NCBI GenBank assembly: GCA_032690845.1 | Contig: CM064426.1 | Location: 63,712,631 to 63,776,630 of the forward strand | Direction of reading: 5' to 3' | Length of the DNA: 64,000 bases | Source: Eleusine coracana subsp. coracana | Lineage: Eukaryota > Streptophyta > Magnoliopsida > Poales > Poaceae | Part shown: one piece after another, positions 1 through 13,394 of the stretch | How the letters are laid out: each line of letters starts with the position of its first letter | Numbering within the stretch: position 1 is the first letter of the stretch | Position numbers and translations under genes: made by a program | Notes under the pieces: generated by a model | Database searches by the model: none | Seen by the model: only the letters and a program-made list of their open reading frames with translations | What the model was told of the DNA's origin: nothing

Positions 1-645
1 TTGTTCTGTATATAGAACAACGATGCGCCGCGGAGCCTCGCCGCGGTCATCGTCTCCTACTCTGTTTCGGCGGGGAGCGGCGGCGCAGGTATGGAAAGTG
101 TGTGAGGTCAGGATGACGCGGGGAGAGATGACGAAAGGAAAGTCCGGGATCGGAATTGGGCGCGCGTCCTTTTCCATACATTGTACGGACGCATCTGTTT
201 ACACTCATTATTACTCGATTTCCGTAATCACCAAACGCGTACTTGTTATCGTTGGTGAATCAGTTTCATATAATGCACTGCTTAATTTTGTACTAGTGTC
301 CGTGCGTTGTTACCAAATTAAAAAATAAAACATTTTTTATGTTTTTATGAAATATTTACATAATATAATTTTTAGATATATACAATATTATTATCATTTT
401 TTACATGAAAGATCATATTTATATTATCGTTGATGTTTCTTAGTATACTATTTTATATGTCAAAAATAATAATTTTTTCACCATTTTTTCCATATTCTAT
501 AAGTTTTATCCGAAAGAAAAAAAATCAATTTACGTAGTCTACAAAATAATATTGTATTGCAACGCGATTTTAAATTTAAAAACTTGCTCCAATGGAAAAA
601 TATAAAACACGAAATTTATAAATCTCGTCGAGCCCTTTTTGAAAT

Positions 646-711
646 ATATATGGATCATATTATTTAGACTTCAGAGCTATATATGGATCATATTATTTAG
701 ACTTCAGAGCT
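646..711. repeat. 33-bp tandem duplication
   Basis: Two identical 33-base units lie head to tail at 646-678 and 679-711. Each unit contains GGATCATATTATTTAGAC. Perfect identity suggests a recent local duplication by slippage or unequal exchange. Confidence 0.9.
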
Positions 712-1283
712 AGAAGATATGGGTTCTGCACAGAGACCTACGTAGAGAAGTCTGAACCAAAATAAATATTTTTGTATCGCATATTTAGATACCAAAACGG
801 TGAAATCTGGACTTCTATTGAATACCAAAGTTATAGAACTTTTTGAGAGCTACAATATAGAGTCTGAGTTTGCTTAATTTGAGCTCCAGACGAAAGAGTT
901 ATGATTTTTAAAATTCGATACTTGATATGGAAGATACAAAACCGATTTGGATTCAATCTCTAACTTTGTGGACACGAAGTGGACGACCACACCTCAATTA
1001 ATAGATTGTAAAGATATGATTTTTATTTTTTACAGCACAGTGATGAAACTCGTTTTTAACTTACCAATGTGCATCATATTTTGAAAAAACAAGAGAAAAA
1101 GAAGAATGTGCACGTGATCCATGAGATCTTCAACGAGACGAAGTGTAAAGGCAAGGATAATGGTATTATCTCACAAATCATCTCATGCATGTCATATAAT
1201 TTAAAATAAGTTATGAATGATTTATATAATAGATGATTTTATTAGTTGACTTATATTAATTATATGACTCTTTTATGGATATA

Positions 1284-2640
1284 AAAATGAATATTCATAA
1301 ATTAAAAAACTACTAGAACTCGTATAATGGTGTGAGAGCCGTCTTATACTCCTAAATTTTAGTGCACAAGGTAGTTGTTACGTAAAATTACCACCTCTTT
1401 CTCTCATCATCATCGCTCTTCCATATTATCAAAAATCCTATGTGACAATACATGAGACCATCTAGCCTACGTGTAACATTGTACCTGCCATGAAATGAAA
1501 ATTACTAAATTTTTAATCGACTGAAAGTTAGGATTTACTTTTAATTATGTGGAGTACTTGTCTTAGAGTATCTTCAAAAACTCCTCAAAAAATTGATCCC
1601 AAAAGAGTATTTTTAGAAGCAGCCCAAAAATTATTAGAGAGAAATTTTCTTGTCTTCTCTAACAGTACTCCTTAAAAATAGATCAGGAAAATATTTGATT
1701 GGACCACGTCAACATTTAGGACCATAAAAACATTAATATTTATAGATTAAAAAACTACTATAACTCATACAATAGTGTAAGAGCTGTCTTTTAGTGCACG
1801 AGGTGGTTGCTACGTAAAATAACCACTTCTTTCTCTCACCATCATCTCTCTTCTATATCATCAAAAATCCTATGTGACAATACATGAGATGACATATGAG
1901 ATTGCCTACGTGTAACATTGTACCTGCTGTGAAATGAAAATTACTAAATTTTTAATTGACTGAAAGTTAGAATTTACTTTTAATTATGTGGAGTACTTGT
2001 CTTAGAGCATCTTCAAAAACTCTCAAAAAAATTAATCCCAAAGAATATTTTTAGGAGCAGTCCAAAAATTATTAGGGAGAAATTTTTTTGTCTCCTCTAA
2101 CAGTCCTCCTTAAAAATAGAGCAGGAAAATATTTAATTAGACCACGTCAGCACCTCGAACCATAACAACATTAATATTTATAGATTAAAAAACTAGTAGA
2201 ACTCATACAATGATGTGAGAGCCGTCTTATACTCCTAAATTTTAGTTCACGAGGTGGTTATTATGTAAAATAACCACTTCTTTCTCTCACCACCATCTCT
2301 CTTCCATATTATCAAAAATCCTATATGACAATATATGAGACGATCTATGAGACTACCTACGTGTAACATTGTACCTGTCGTGAAATAGAAATTACTAAAT
2401 TTTTAATCGACTGAAAGTTAGGATTTACTTTTAATTATGTGGAGTATTTATCTTAGAGCATCTCCAAAAACTCCCAAAAAATTGATCCCAAAAGAGTATT
2501 TTTAGGAGCAGCCTAAAAATTATTAGGGAGAAATTTTCTTATCTCCTCCAACAGCCCTCCTTAAAAATAGATCAGGAAAATATTTAATTGGTACACGTTA
2601 GCATCTGGAATCATAACAACATTAATTTTTTTCTAAATAC
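1284..2640. repeat. Tandem triplication, unit about 440 bp
   Basis: Three consecutive diverged copies are anchored by the string ATTAAAAAAC at 1301, 1746 and 2184, giving periods of 445 and 438 bases. Every copy carries the same ordered landmarks: AACTCRTAYAATGRTG, then CTCTTYYATATYATCAAAAATC, then GTGTAACATTGTACCTG, then ATGTGGAGTA, then AGAGYATCTYCAAAAACTC. The last landmark is the outer end of the MITE-like element at 2454-2814, so the duplicated unit includes one arm of that element. Confidence 0.85.
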
Positions 2641-2814
2641 AAATATTGAGATACCTAATTTTCTCCTCATTTCTAGCTATAGATGAGGAGAATTTAGGAA
2701 TATAATAAATCTGTGAGTAGTTTAGGAGAACTGTTATAGATGGTTTTTTAGACTAAACCCCATTAATTTAATTTAGGAAGAATTTTTAAGGAGATTTTGA
2801 AGATGTCTTTATAC
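2454..2814. mobile_element. MITE-like foldback (PIF/Harbinger or Tourist style)
   Basis: The left end reads TTAGAGCATCTCCAAAAACT. The right end, GGAGATTTTGAAGATGTCTT, is its imperfect inverted complement. The interior is AT-rich and non-coding. A TTA-like trinucleotide borders each end, as in Tourist elements, but it is weak. Classification is by style only. Confidence 0.5.
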
Positions 2815-3872
2815 TCTTATCCCAAATATCGGGGAACGGGGGACGGGCATGCGAAGAAACTGATTGAGTTACATATTACATATTGTGTGGGCCAGCTGTA
2901 ACCATTAGAGTAGGGGGCGACTAAAAACATACGGACAGGTGCAACAAAAGGGACAGCGCGAGCCTGGCTCGAGAGGAAACGGTCAATTTTCTCATTCTTT
3001 TTGCTTGTGCAACGAAATCGCCCTTTCTTGCATCCGTCAGTCCTGGCCCAAACCGAACACAGGCATCTGCGCGAGCTGAGCCGGATCGTGTGACTTCAGA
3101 CGTCTACGCATGGACACAGGACAACTTTGAACAATTTGAGGGAACGAACGTCAAAATGGTTTTCTTTTAGAGATTCTTAAGGTCACCTTTTGGATATTTG
3201 ATAAGCGGAAAGAAAAGCTTTCAGCTCGTTTTAAACTCCTATCCATACGTCCTGAGATGCTTTGACTGCTTCTGCCCTTTTGTCTCTCGCTGCTCGTGGC
3301 CCCAGGCTCCCAGCACCTTAGGGAAATGACCTACCGGCAGAATCAGTAGAAAGGAGTTAACCTTTTCTTGAGTGTAGTTGTGTTGAATAAAAATGTAGCA
3401 ATTATTTATACTAATTCTATAAACTTCTATCCTTAAAAAAATATCCATTTAGTCGGGTTTATTTTGTTGGACACTCGTACACTCACACCCACATATCATT
3501 TTGCAGCTGCAGCATCATTATTACGTGCTTAGTCGTTTGAAGAAAAAAACTCTCTTTTTTTTAAATTTCTTATATTGTTGACTTTTTATCTTAAATTGGA
3601 TTATTTGACTTATTTAAATTTATAATTGTACGTATTTAAATTAATATATTAAATAAAATAAATTATTAAATATAACTGAAAATCTACGACAATAATAATT
3701 TAAAATCGAAAAGGAAATACAGTATATGCTACTTCAGCTAAAAATTACTCATGTCCATGAGCACACACGCTCTGTCGGTCTCTCCCCCTTAAGCCCCTGT
3801 TCCTTTCGTCGTCTTCTCCCCTCTCGCTTTCGTTCTCCTCCCCAACACAAGAAATCCGCCGCAGCCGCAGCC

Positions 3873-6800
3873 ATGCGCCCGCTTATCCGAACCGCGCGCT
3901 GCTGCCTCCGCGCTCGTGAGCGCGCCATGGCCACGTTTTCGGTGGCCCCGGCGGCCATCTCCTCTTCCACCGCCGCGCGCCCTCTCTCCTCCTTGCGTCC
4001 TCACCGCCGCCTCCTCCTCCCCTGCTTCCTCCACACCGCGCCGGCGCCGGCCGGGGCGCGGGCGCTCCGGACGTCCGCGGCGGCGGCCTCCGCGGTCGAG
4101 GTGGGCGGCGTCAAGATCGCGCGCAAGGGTGAGTTGGGCGCTCGGGACCTGAAGCTGTGATGCAAAGGAGGGATCTTGAGAGGTTTTGCTCTGGGTTTTG
4201 GGCGTGATTAGACTGTTAGCATTTTGAGCTTTTATTAGGAGTGTTAAACTTAGGTGATTGTGGTAGGGTGTTGAATAGCTTCATTCATTGGTGGTGTGCC
4301 CGCGAGATTGAAATGGCTAGCATGTTGGTGTGTTATGAATTGGGTAGCGTTGGTTTAGAATTCCTGAACGTCCGGTTGCATTCTTAGGTAACTTTTTGGG
4401 AGTTTGGTTGCCCTGAATTCATTGGATTTCGTTGCATTGTCAGGAGTGCTGAGTTTTGATAGCTGTTGAGGTTGTTTATAATCCAACTGAATTGGCTCTG
4501 ATTTAATCATAATGTACCATGTTTTATGTGAAATTAGTAGCTTCTAACATTTCTTACTGTTACGAATTGATTCATTTTGGGTGACCTGCGTAGATGTGGT
4601 GAAGGAAGATGACCCCACGAATAATGTGCCGGACACTATCTTTTCAAAGATTGGCCTGCAACTGCACATGAGGGATAACCATCCTCTAGGAATTCTGAAG
4701 AACACAATTTATGATTACTTTGACAAGAACTTTGCTGGGCAGTTTTACAAGTTCGATGACCTTTGCCCCCTTGTTTCTGTCAAGCAGGTATGAGGAAGCA
4801 ATTTTTTGTTATATATTGAATGTGAATATTAGCTACTCAGTATTCTATTATAGATCAACTGCAATAGTGTGTTAAGGAGGTAGCAACAGCAAGTCAGCTC
4901 ACAAGACTCTTGAGAAAGAGCAAATACACTTTGCTATAGTTCAATTGTTGTAGAGCTCACTACTTCAATTGCCTGTTTCTACTGCCATGTCATTTTCCCT
5001 TGTGTTTGTGAATTGAACAAATGTGATCTTTGAATTTGTTCTGCAGATTCATGCATCTTCAGTTGCTTTGTTTCTGACTTAGGTATTGCTTCCTGTAGAA
5101 TTTTGATGACGTCTTGGTCCCTGCTGACCATGTTAGTCGGAGTTACAATGACACATACTATGTTGATGGTCAGACTGTCTTGAGGTGTCATACCAGTGCT
5201 CATCAAGCTGAGCTGCTAAGGGATGGACACACACACTTTCTCGTAACTGGGGATGTTTACCGCAGGGATTCTATTGATTCAACTCACTATCCTGTCTTCC
5301 ATCAGGTGATTTGATTTTGCAACATTCTTTTAAATGTCTTCCAAAAAATTCCCCTTTATGATTCTTAGCACATGTAGATGGAAGGCTTCCGTGTCTTCTC
5401 TCCAGATGACTGGTCAGGGTCTGGCATGGATGGGACTGCGTATGCGGCTGCTGATCTCAAGAAAACGCTGGAAGGCTTGGCAAGACATCTGTTTGGTAAA
5501 GCACCCATAGCTTATTCCTTGTCAATAAAGGATAAAGTTGAGCTAAATAATTGACAAGCATGTCCTGCAGGTGCTGTGGAGATGCGATGGGTTGACACAT
5601 ACTTCCCGTTCACCAACCCGTCTTTTGAACTTGAAATATATTTTCAGGTGTTTTTTATGAGTTCATTCAGTTATTCTTGTCTCAAGAATAAGTAAAGCAT
5701 GTCACAACACAACTCAGTTGATATGATAGATCTCTGATTAACTTTATCATTCTGTCAGGATGATTGGCTGGAAGTTTTGGGATGTGGAGTTACTGAGCAG
5801 GAAATTTTGAAAAGAAATGGAAGGACTGACCATGTAGCATGGGCCTTTGGACTCGGCTTGGAGCGCCTTGCAATGGTTCTTTTTGATATTCCAGATATTC
5901 GACTCTTCTGGTCAAACGATAAACGCTTCACATCTCAGGTATTACTGTATAGTTACTACGGGTTAATCTTACTGCTTAGTTATATTTTTGTTTTAGTTTA
6001 TGGTGACTTACTTACCTATGCTTCAAGGCTGGATGCTCTGCTCAATCTAAGTTACTAATCTGCAAAAAGCGCCCTTTTTGTACCCTTCATTTTATGTCAT
6101 TTCTTAAATTTATGATTTAGGAATTTAGTGCTTAAGTTTTCAAAATGAAGACAATGGCATTGATATTGTGTGCTGTTTCAATTAACTATTGTTATTAAGT
6201 GTTATCACAAAATCATGTGTTTTCTAATGTAGTTAACAATGTTAACTGATAAGCTTGGTTTTGGCCTATGTCCAAAGATTTAATGTAGTTCTTTCAGATA
6301 ATTAACTAGTGCCTCTTTTTAGTGCCATTGCAGTAGTGTTTATATAATATCATTTGTATACTTGCAAAAAGTCCACCTCATGTGTTGATATATCGTACGA
6401 TTAACAGGAGTTGTCATGTATTATGTTCATCACAAATAAGTGTCGTTTTGGGTTGTGTGCAGTCCATACGTCTAAACTTTGGCCATCAATGTCTCTTTGA
6501 GAATTTCACATAAAGTGCTAATTAGATTTGTCTTGAATAGTAATTTCATAAAGTACATTGCTATATTTCGTATATAATATCTTAACCTAGTCTCATAGAT
6601 GTACCAGAACTATGACTCTAGTTATTGGCCTAACCTTTTCTACCATAATTTTTTTGCCTTAGAATTTTTTTGCCTATTACTTTTGTTCCTTTCATTCTTT
6701 TTCTCGTTTCTTTTCCTATTCTGTCTTCTTTTACTTCCTTGTCATGACTCATGACCTTTCTTGCGGGTTCTTGCTGGTACTTGTTGGGTTCTCTAGCCTA

Positions 6801-7967
6801 TCCTATCTCGCTTGGGATTAAAAACACTTTGTCGTTGTACGTCAAGCAAGTAATTATTGGTCAAAGTAGTGTGTTAGTTTCCATGTGGATATCCAAAAGA
6901 CTTAAGTTTCTAAGACGTTTTACACTCTCTATGTAGTTCTCTGAAGGGAAGCTTGGAGTCAAATTCAAGCCATTTTCAAAGGTATGTGCTCATTGAGTTC
7001 TTTTTTCCTTGTGTAATATCTACATAATCTATTGAGAAAATAGTCTTCATCTTGGTGTTGATTTACACTGACTGGCTGTATATCCTTTCTATAGTTTCCA
7101 CCTTGTTACAAGGACATGAGTTTCTGGATCAATGATGAATTTACGGAAAACAATCTATGTGAGGTTGTCAGAGGGATTGCTGGAGATCTTGTAGAGGAGG
7201 TATGAGCTAGCACATTCAATATGCCTATAAGATTTTAGTTATTTAAGCATCTGCTTTTGATTAATGTAGTTATTTCAGATAATTAACTAGTGCCCCTTTT
7301 TAGTTTTCTGTAACACCTTGACATTTCAAACAATAGTATCAGCAATGGGGCATTTCAGTTGCAAAAGCTTCAGATTAGCTGAATGTATACCTTGTAGCCT
7401 CACCAAGATTAGTACCCAAACCCAAGTTCTTCACTCCTGACAATCATTTATTTTCTGGGGGTATTTTCAGCTCTGTTAATTAGTTCTGTTAACTTGTTAA
7501 TGCACTTTCATGTTCCAGCTCCTTTTGGTATCTATATGCATGCAAGTGTATAAGGAAACTCATTTGGAGGATTAAAGGGTGATTTGTTCTTGTGTTATAT
7601 CAAAGTACTAGTATTGTTTGGTAAATAATATCAATTTAATCTGTGCATAACAGAAACCTAATCAGAAATTTTGAGGGTTCATTAGGATCCTATTGTAGTA
7701 ACCTTTTTCTTCTTTATGTAGGTAAAACTCATTGACAATTTCACCAACAAGAAAGGCATGACGAGTCATTGCTACAGAATAGCCTATAGGTCAATGGAGC
7801 GTTCACTCACGGATGAGGAGATCAATGATCTACAGGTACATGCAACGACAACCACAGTATATGACTTTAGATGCCATCTGTACTGAAATCTGATCATTTG
7901 TTCAATTTAATTGCAGTGGAATGTCAGGGAAGCTGTGAAAAGTAAATTAAAAGTTGAGCTGAGATAG
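3873..7967 (+). CDS. Phenylalanine--tRNA ligase, organellar monomeric type
   Basis: This enzyme charges tRNA-Phe in mitochondria and/or plastids and acts as a single chain. Ten exons join in frame with GT-AG borders: 3873-4128, 4594-4787, 5099-5305, 5378-5495, 5571-5647, 5759-5938, 6937-6981, 7095-7199, 7722-7835 and 7917-7967, giving 448 residues. Residues 1 to about 80 are rich in Arg, Ala and Ser, like an organelle-targeting peptide. The class II core includes GDVYRRDSIDSTHYPVFHQ (motif 2 region) and FGLGLERLAMVLFDIPDIR (motif 3). The last 95 residues, from about FKPFSKFPPCYKDMSFW, form the ferredoxin-fold anticodon-binding domain diagnostic of PheRS. A second in-frame ATG at 3927 in good context could give a shorter leader. 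Length and domain order match plant organellar PheRS. I see no lesion. Confidence 0.93.
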
Positions 7968-8660
7968 TAGTGAACTAGTTCAGATGACTTACCCAGGAAC
8001 GAATTTTGCCTGTCATTATTTGTAAATTCATTGGAAAGCAATAATTTATCTTTGGAGAAAGTGGGGTCGTTTGTTTCTATAGTGATCCACGTCTTCTACT
8101 CTGTTGAGGAAAATTTCCTGATCAAAATGGCACTTAATGATAATATATGTTGTACATTGCTCTCAGTTTTTGATGATATTGATGTTCAATGAGAAAGCTT
8201 CTGGTATATGCAGGAGTAGTTGAAGTTATGTTATGCTGTCCCTGTACAAATTTCGTCCAATCACTTCTGGTATAGGGCCAATCAATCTATAATGATTCCT
8301 TAATTAAAATTTAGAGAAAATGTGCATCTTGAAAACTGTTTCAAACGTTAGAACTTCAGTTTTGCTAGAACACCAGGTAAGTGAACCAATTTTGATCCAT
8401 ATGCTTTGTTATGCAATAAATCCTTTCCAAGAAAGGGCTGGCTATAACAATACAAGTACAATCACACCTTTACCAAATTTAAAATGAAGAATGACAAATC
8501 AGAGTTTGGGTTTCTCAATCCTGACAGATCACTATGGGCGGTGTAATATCTGCTTCTTTGTCATGAATGATGAATGTGCAAAATTGTTGCTAAAAACTCA
8601 AAGCTTGAGTATGCCATCCAGTTAGCCATTGGACTGCACGTTTTGCAGTGCCAAGTGGTG

Positions 8661-11600
8661 CTAAATAGCAGTCATTCCTGCGAGTTCACGCAGTTTCTCA
8701 CACACAACAAAGGTGATTGTTGTCTGAGGGCCTAATCTTGCAAAGTTTGCAAATCCACTGAAAAATGAGAAGTTGTTAGGAAGTTGCAATGGAAGGATAG
8801 ACTAAATAAATCCAAGTAATAATACCTATACACAAGTTGTTATAAATGACTATAGCACGTGCCTGCCTAAAACCTTCAGAAAGCACTCCTACTTGAAGAT
8901 TAATAAAACCTTCAGAAAGCACTCGTACTTGAAGATTAATAGAAATATAACTCCAAATTTCAATCTTTCGGTGTCAAAGGTTGGACTTGTGCAAATGCAG
9001 ATCAAGAAATTATGAAGTTTATAGATAAAAAAGAATCAGCTGCTGATAATCTGCAAGAAATTACGGTGATATCTTTAACTACCATTCACTTCCCACAGGT
9101 ATTTCAATGAAGCTAGCTTATAGTGTGTGTGAGGAGGCAATAAATGACAAACCAAGATAGCAGGTTGAACAAAAAAATCAACCATACGAGTAAAGAATCT
9201 ATATGCTTGATGAGGCCATGCAGCCCTCACCCTTTGTAAAGTGACTTTACACCCTCTGTCTGCACAACCTACAAACCAAGACAGCACATGATATAAGAAC
9301 AAATGCTAAATATTGGTACTCAAATTAATGCATTTCCAATGTTGTAACTTAATGGTGCCTTTTTTTTCATCTAACGGTGGCAAAGTTTACCAATAAAATC
9401 CTAATTTCAAAGCATAGAAAAATTAAATATTGAGATAAACACCTTGTAAGCACAATGGAACCCATTCCTGTATGTTCTGACACCTTTGGACTCCCGTTGC
9501 AGCATTAGGCGTGTTTTGATCATGTCCACAGGTGCAGTTGCAAGAGTACCAGCTACTCCAGCTATACAACTCGAGCTTTCAAGCAGATAGAGATCAGCTG
9601 TCAGTTCATCTCAGTGAAGGATAAGCATCAAAATGTAGATGAAAAAGAGAGAGAGAGAGAGAATTCACTGTACATGAGATGTACTTGAAAACCTTCTTCA
9701 AGCGGAGTCCACTTCAGTAAGGCCTACATTAAATACAGATGAAAATTATAATTGATGTACTAAACAGCAGCAGCAACAACAACAACAATAAAGCCTTACA
9801 GTCCCAACCAGATTGGGGTAGGCTAATTGATGTTACAGAAGTATGCAGCAAATTAATTTCTTAACAAATATACACCTGTTTGGCCTCGTCATAAGTTGCC
9901 ACTTGTGATGCAGTAAGGCAGCCTGCTCTTGCCATTGCCGGGCCAACTCCTTTCCAAAGTGCTTTGAGCCCTTCCTGTGCTAGAACATTCCTCACCTCCC
10001 CTAGTGTACTGGTACTGCTTGTACTCATCTGCAACCTCACCTACAGAATGTACTCAGTTCAGATGCAGAGGACACAAAACAGGTGACACTTCTGAATGAA
10101 ACAAATTAATACCCAAATAGCATACCTTCAAAACCTCCATTGGATTTGTTAAAGCAGTTGCGAGAGCACCAGCAATTATTCCAGATGCACATTTAAAAGC
10201 AAAGTTTGTTGATCCAAATGCATAGCTGCAGACATGTTTGCAGGGCTCATACAGTCCTAATCGAAGTCCACCATAGACAACAGATCTTGTCAATGCTGGT
10301 GCAAGTCCCAGGTAGAGTGACCGAGGTCCTTCCCGTTCAACCATATGTGTAAATATTGTCCCCTGACATGTTTCATAATACAAATGTAATTAATAATTGA
10401 ATTTATCATTGGAACAAATGATCAAAAGGAAACCTTTATGTGGTCTCGGTACCATTCCAACTAAGTTTCCTCTTTGCCCAGCAAGCTGCATTTGAAGCCT
10501 AACTTTGATAACATCTGCAGGACGAAAATGGTGGTGGTCCTATATAAAGAATTACTTATTTTATGGACAAAAAAATAAACGTATTCTTATCAACAAATTT
10601 GTGTATAGCAATGAACAGTTAATCATTATACAAGTTATATTAGTGATATGTCCTCAATTCTTTGGTCCACGTACCAGTTGTCAAATCTTCAAATCATAGA
10701 ATAGGTAGGTCAAATTTTAACAGACAACTTTTGTAGGATGAATACTGAGAAGTTTTCTTGCGCGTCAACCTTAGCTTTAGTCAGAATTTCGACATTTCTG
10801 TTAACTACTATGCCCTCATCCATATGAGGTTTTTTTTTCTGCATGACTGATTACTGCAAAATTCCAGCTAAAGGGATTATTTGTTGCTTTCTTGCAAAAG
10901 AGGACCAATTTGTGTAAATGTTTGGATGGCCTAATCCCTAGTACATATTCCTTTAAAAATGGACTGCACATATTCCTTCTTTTTTCCTACTGGAATCTAG
11001 TAGAAGAAATAAGAATCATTCTGCCAAGAACAACCGTCCTTAGCCATAGTACTAATCTATAAATCCATTCATCCAAAAGAAACTAATGCAACTCCTTTCA
11101 CATTACCCATGGGGACATTCATACCCAAAGTACTCTTTCAGCACAGCATACATATTCTGCTGTTGAAATTGTACCTAATATATAACTAAACAAGAAAAAA
11201 AAAATGGTTTCCTGACACTTCATTTTCTGCTGGAAGAACATGGTTATGTCTTAGGCTAACACATTTGTCCAAACTATGATTAGATGCCTATGATCTCAGC
11301 GGCCCATGTCATGCTGGAACTAGCGTCAAAGCCTGAAGAAGGTAATCCCTTCAAGACTCAAGAGGCATATATATCTGACAGGCTGAACTAAACCAGTCCT
11401 GAATTATCAATAGAATTGTATCTACATGCCTATTTCCTTGCTGCCATTCCCCAACGAAATTGCCGTTTGTTTAACCATTGTTTCTGATAGTTTAGTACAC
11501 TCGAGGCAATTAATGAGAGCATTTTTCTTTTTGAAATCACAATGGCAAATTACTAAAAGCTGTAAGAAGTATCTGATGAGACTATGAGAGCATTAGAGCA

Positions 11601-11749
11601 AGAGCAGGTAGCTGACCGAGCGGGTGAGTGACAGCTGTGGCAGCGGCAACAGCGGCGCCACTGGTGCCGAAGTGGTACAGCGCGTAAGGACCCGGCCTCG
11701 GGGCCAGAGCCGGTGCCGGCGGTTGTGCGTCTCCGGACCCCGGCCGCAT
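8661..11749 (-). CDS. Mitochondrial carrier (SLC25) family protein
   Basis: This is an inner-membrane metabolite transporter; the substrate is not determinable here. Eight exons on the minus strand run 11749-11617, 10514-10453, 10362-10126, 10040-9876, 9723-9674, 9575-9443, 9268-9231 and 8757-8661. They join in frame to 304 residues, the usual family size. All three repeat signatures are present: PLDVIKVRL, PMEVLKVRL and PVDMIKTRL, matching the PX[DE]XX[KR] pattern. The carboxy end FARLGPQTTITFVVCEKLREL is also typical. It most resembles the dicarboxylate/uncoupling-like group, including the plant ucpB-like proteins, but that is from memory. Intron 1 is about 1.1 kb. The gene points away from the AspRS relic, with about 1.36 kb between start codons. 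Confidence 0.9.
8869..8940. repeat. 36-bp tandem duplication in the last carrier intron
   Basis: Two 36-base units at 8869-8904 and 8905-8940 differ at one base (ACTCCTAC versus ACTCGTAC). They lie in the intron between the last two exons of the carrier gene. Confidence 0.9.
9769..9830 (-). mobile_element. Possible SINE-like 3' tail with (CAA)n
   Basis: The plus strand shows CAACAACAACAACAATAAAG followed by CCCAACCAGATTGGGGTAGG. Read on the minus strand this gives a TTGGGACT-type block ending in a (TTG)n tail, a recurrent ending of plant short retroelements. No internal Pol III boxes were found, so it would be a truncated remnant inside a carrier intron. Confidence 0.35.
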
Positions 11750-12361
11750 CACCGTTCTTCCTCCTCAGATCCCCGACAGAAAGAAAGAATATCGGCGAAG
11801 ACAAGAGATGGAGGCGATACGATTTCTTATTGGGAGAAAGATTCGAGCTGTGGCAGGAAAGGCGGACGATTTCCGGTGAAGGAAAAATCGGGATTTTCGA
11901 GGGACAGGCAAAGGCAGGAAGATTTTGGATATTGGAGAGACCAAAGAGGAAGGGTGGAGTTTCGATCTTCAATCCCGGCAATTTCTGCTCCGCAAGAACT
12001 GGAGCCGCAAATACACCTTTTCGCTGTACCACATACTCGTTTGGAACGTGCTCCTTGTTGTTCAGTCACGTTGGTGGGACGACAAGAAGGAAAATCGGTA
12101 GTAAATAAAAGGAAAAAAGAAACTCACTCCCTGTTCAGCCTCTTCTGTCATGAAAACCATATCATTTTTTTTATTTTTAATCTAATAAATCCGAAATCTT
12201 AGTAATGCCACACTGCTGTATGATAATGTCTAAAAAACTGACAGGCAGCTCTTCGAAAGATGGAAACTGAAAATAGAGCCCAGCACGAGAAGAAGCGCCT
12301 CGAAACATCCAAAGCGCGCTCGCTACCATAGAATCTGAGGCGGAGTAGCACCAAACTCTTA

Positions 12362-12966
12362 GGGTCCCTTTGGTAAGGTTTTTTTATAAAATAGATTTTT
12401 TAAAAAATAAATTCTTTATAAAATAGATTTTTATAAAAACAGATTTTCTAGAAAAGTTTGTTTGCCAAAACAGATTTTTTTTATACATTTTATATAAAAT
12501 AAATAAAGAAGTTATAAAAAATTTATGTTTTAGGTGCTTTTAGATTCTAGTATAAATTTAATAAGTGATTTAAGAAAGAAGGAGCAGAATCTATTTTTTT
12601 AGAACCTTTTGACTAGCTTCTCAATAATAGAAGTAGAATTTGTTTGAGAAGCTATTTTAGGGTCTAAATTTTAGTAGGGTCACATCAATCATTAAAACGA
12701 TACATATGATTATTAAATATATATTAAATATAAAACTAATTGTAGAGTTAAATACGTATCAGCATGATAAATTTATTAAACTTAATTAAGTCATCATTAA
12801 GAGATATTTACTGTAGCATCACATTATATAATCATAATCTAATTAGTTTTAATAGATTTGTCTCATCATTTAGAGGGAGGATTATGGACTGGGTTTTATT
12901 AGTAATCTAGGTTTAATATTCTAAACTAGTATCACAATATTCGATGGAACAAGTCTAAAAATCAGA
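12362..12966. mobile_element. AT-rich MITE block between the carrier and AspRS relic
   Basis: About 12362-12655 is an A/T-rich stretch starting GGGTCCCTTTGGTAAGG with many TTTTATAAAA-type inverted pieces. About 12655-12966 is a second unit with the landmarks GGGTCTAAATTTTAGT, ATATTTACTGTAGCATCA and AATAGATTTGTCTCATCAT. The second unit has a clear diverged relative at 27815-28135, so it belongs to a dispersed family. Neither part codes for protein. Exact ends and target duplications were not resolved. Confidence 0.6.
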
Positions 12967-13394
12967 GGGGTAGAAACAAATTAAAAGAATCGCGAGATAG
13001 GCCGGCTGCTTCAACTTTAAGCCCGTCAACTTAACTTGCCCTAGGCCCTCTTCCTCTTCTCCAAGCGAGATGATCGACTCGCGCGCGCCGCGGGGGCCCA
13101 TCGCCATGTTGTCAGAGTCGGAGTTGGAGCTGCCACCCACGCCCGCCTCCGGCACCGCCGCATTAGCATAGGAGATCACGGCTAACCTGCCCACCGCCGC
13201 CACGATCAGCAAGAAGCAGCTGAAGAAGGAGGCCAGGAAAGCCGAGAAGGCGGCGCATCGCCAGCAGCAGCAGCAGCAAACGCCGGCGGCGGCGGAGATC
13301 GACGCCGCCGAGGAGGACACCTTCGTGGCCAACTACGACGACATCGAGATCCAGTCAAATTCGATCTCTGGTCGATCGTGGACCAATGTTGGCA

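Larger units (their letters stand above)
1..3872. other. Repeat-rich spacer upstream of PheRS
   Basis: I see no credible gene here. A 101-codon frame at 23-328 has no family resemblance and ends in AT-rich DNA. The stretch holds a 33-bp tandem duplication, a tandem triplication of about 440 bp and a MITE-like foldback, each listed separately. About 3450-3870 is AT-rich and then becomes pyrimidine-rich just before the PheRS start, as expected of a promoter and 5' UTR. No specific control element can be named. Confidence 0.6.

Noticed and set aside
23..328. 101-codon plus-strand frame at the window start
   Set aside because: No family resemblance, no gene structure, and it runs into AT-rich DNA.
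3749..4152. Antisense and alternate-frame ORFs over PheRS exon 1
   Set aside because: They mirror the GC-rich true exon, and only the frame from 3873 splices into a complete synthetase.
11553..12202. Long overlapping ORFs on both strands around the carrier 5' end
   Set aside because: Carrier exon 1 (11749-11617) explains the minus strand. The rest is leader or antisense composition without homology I recognise.
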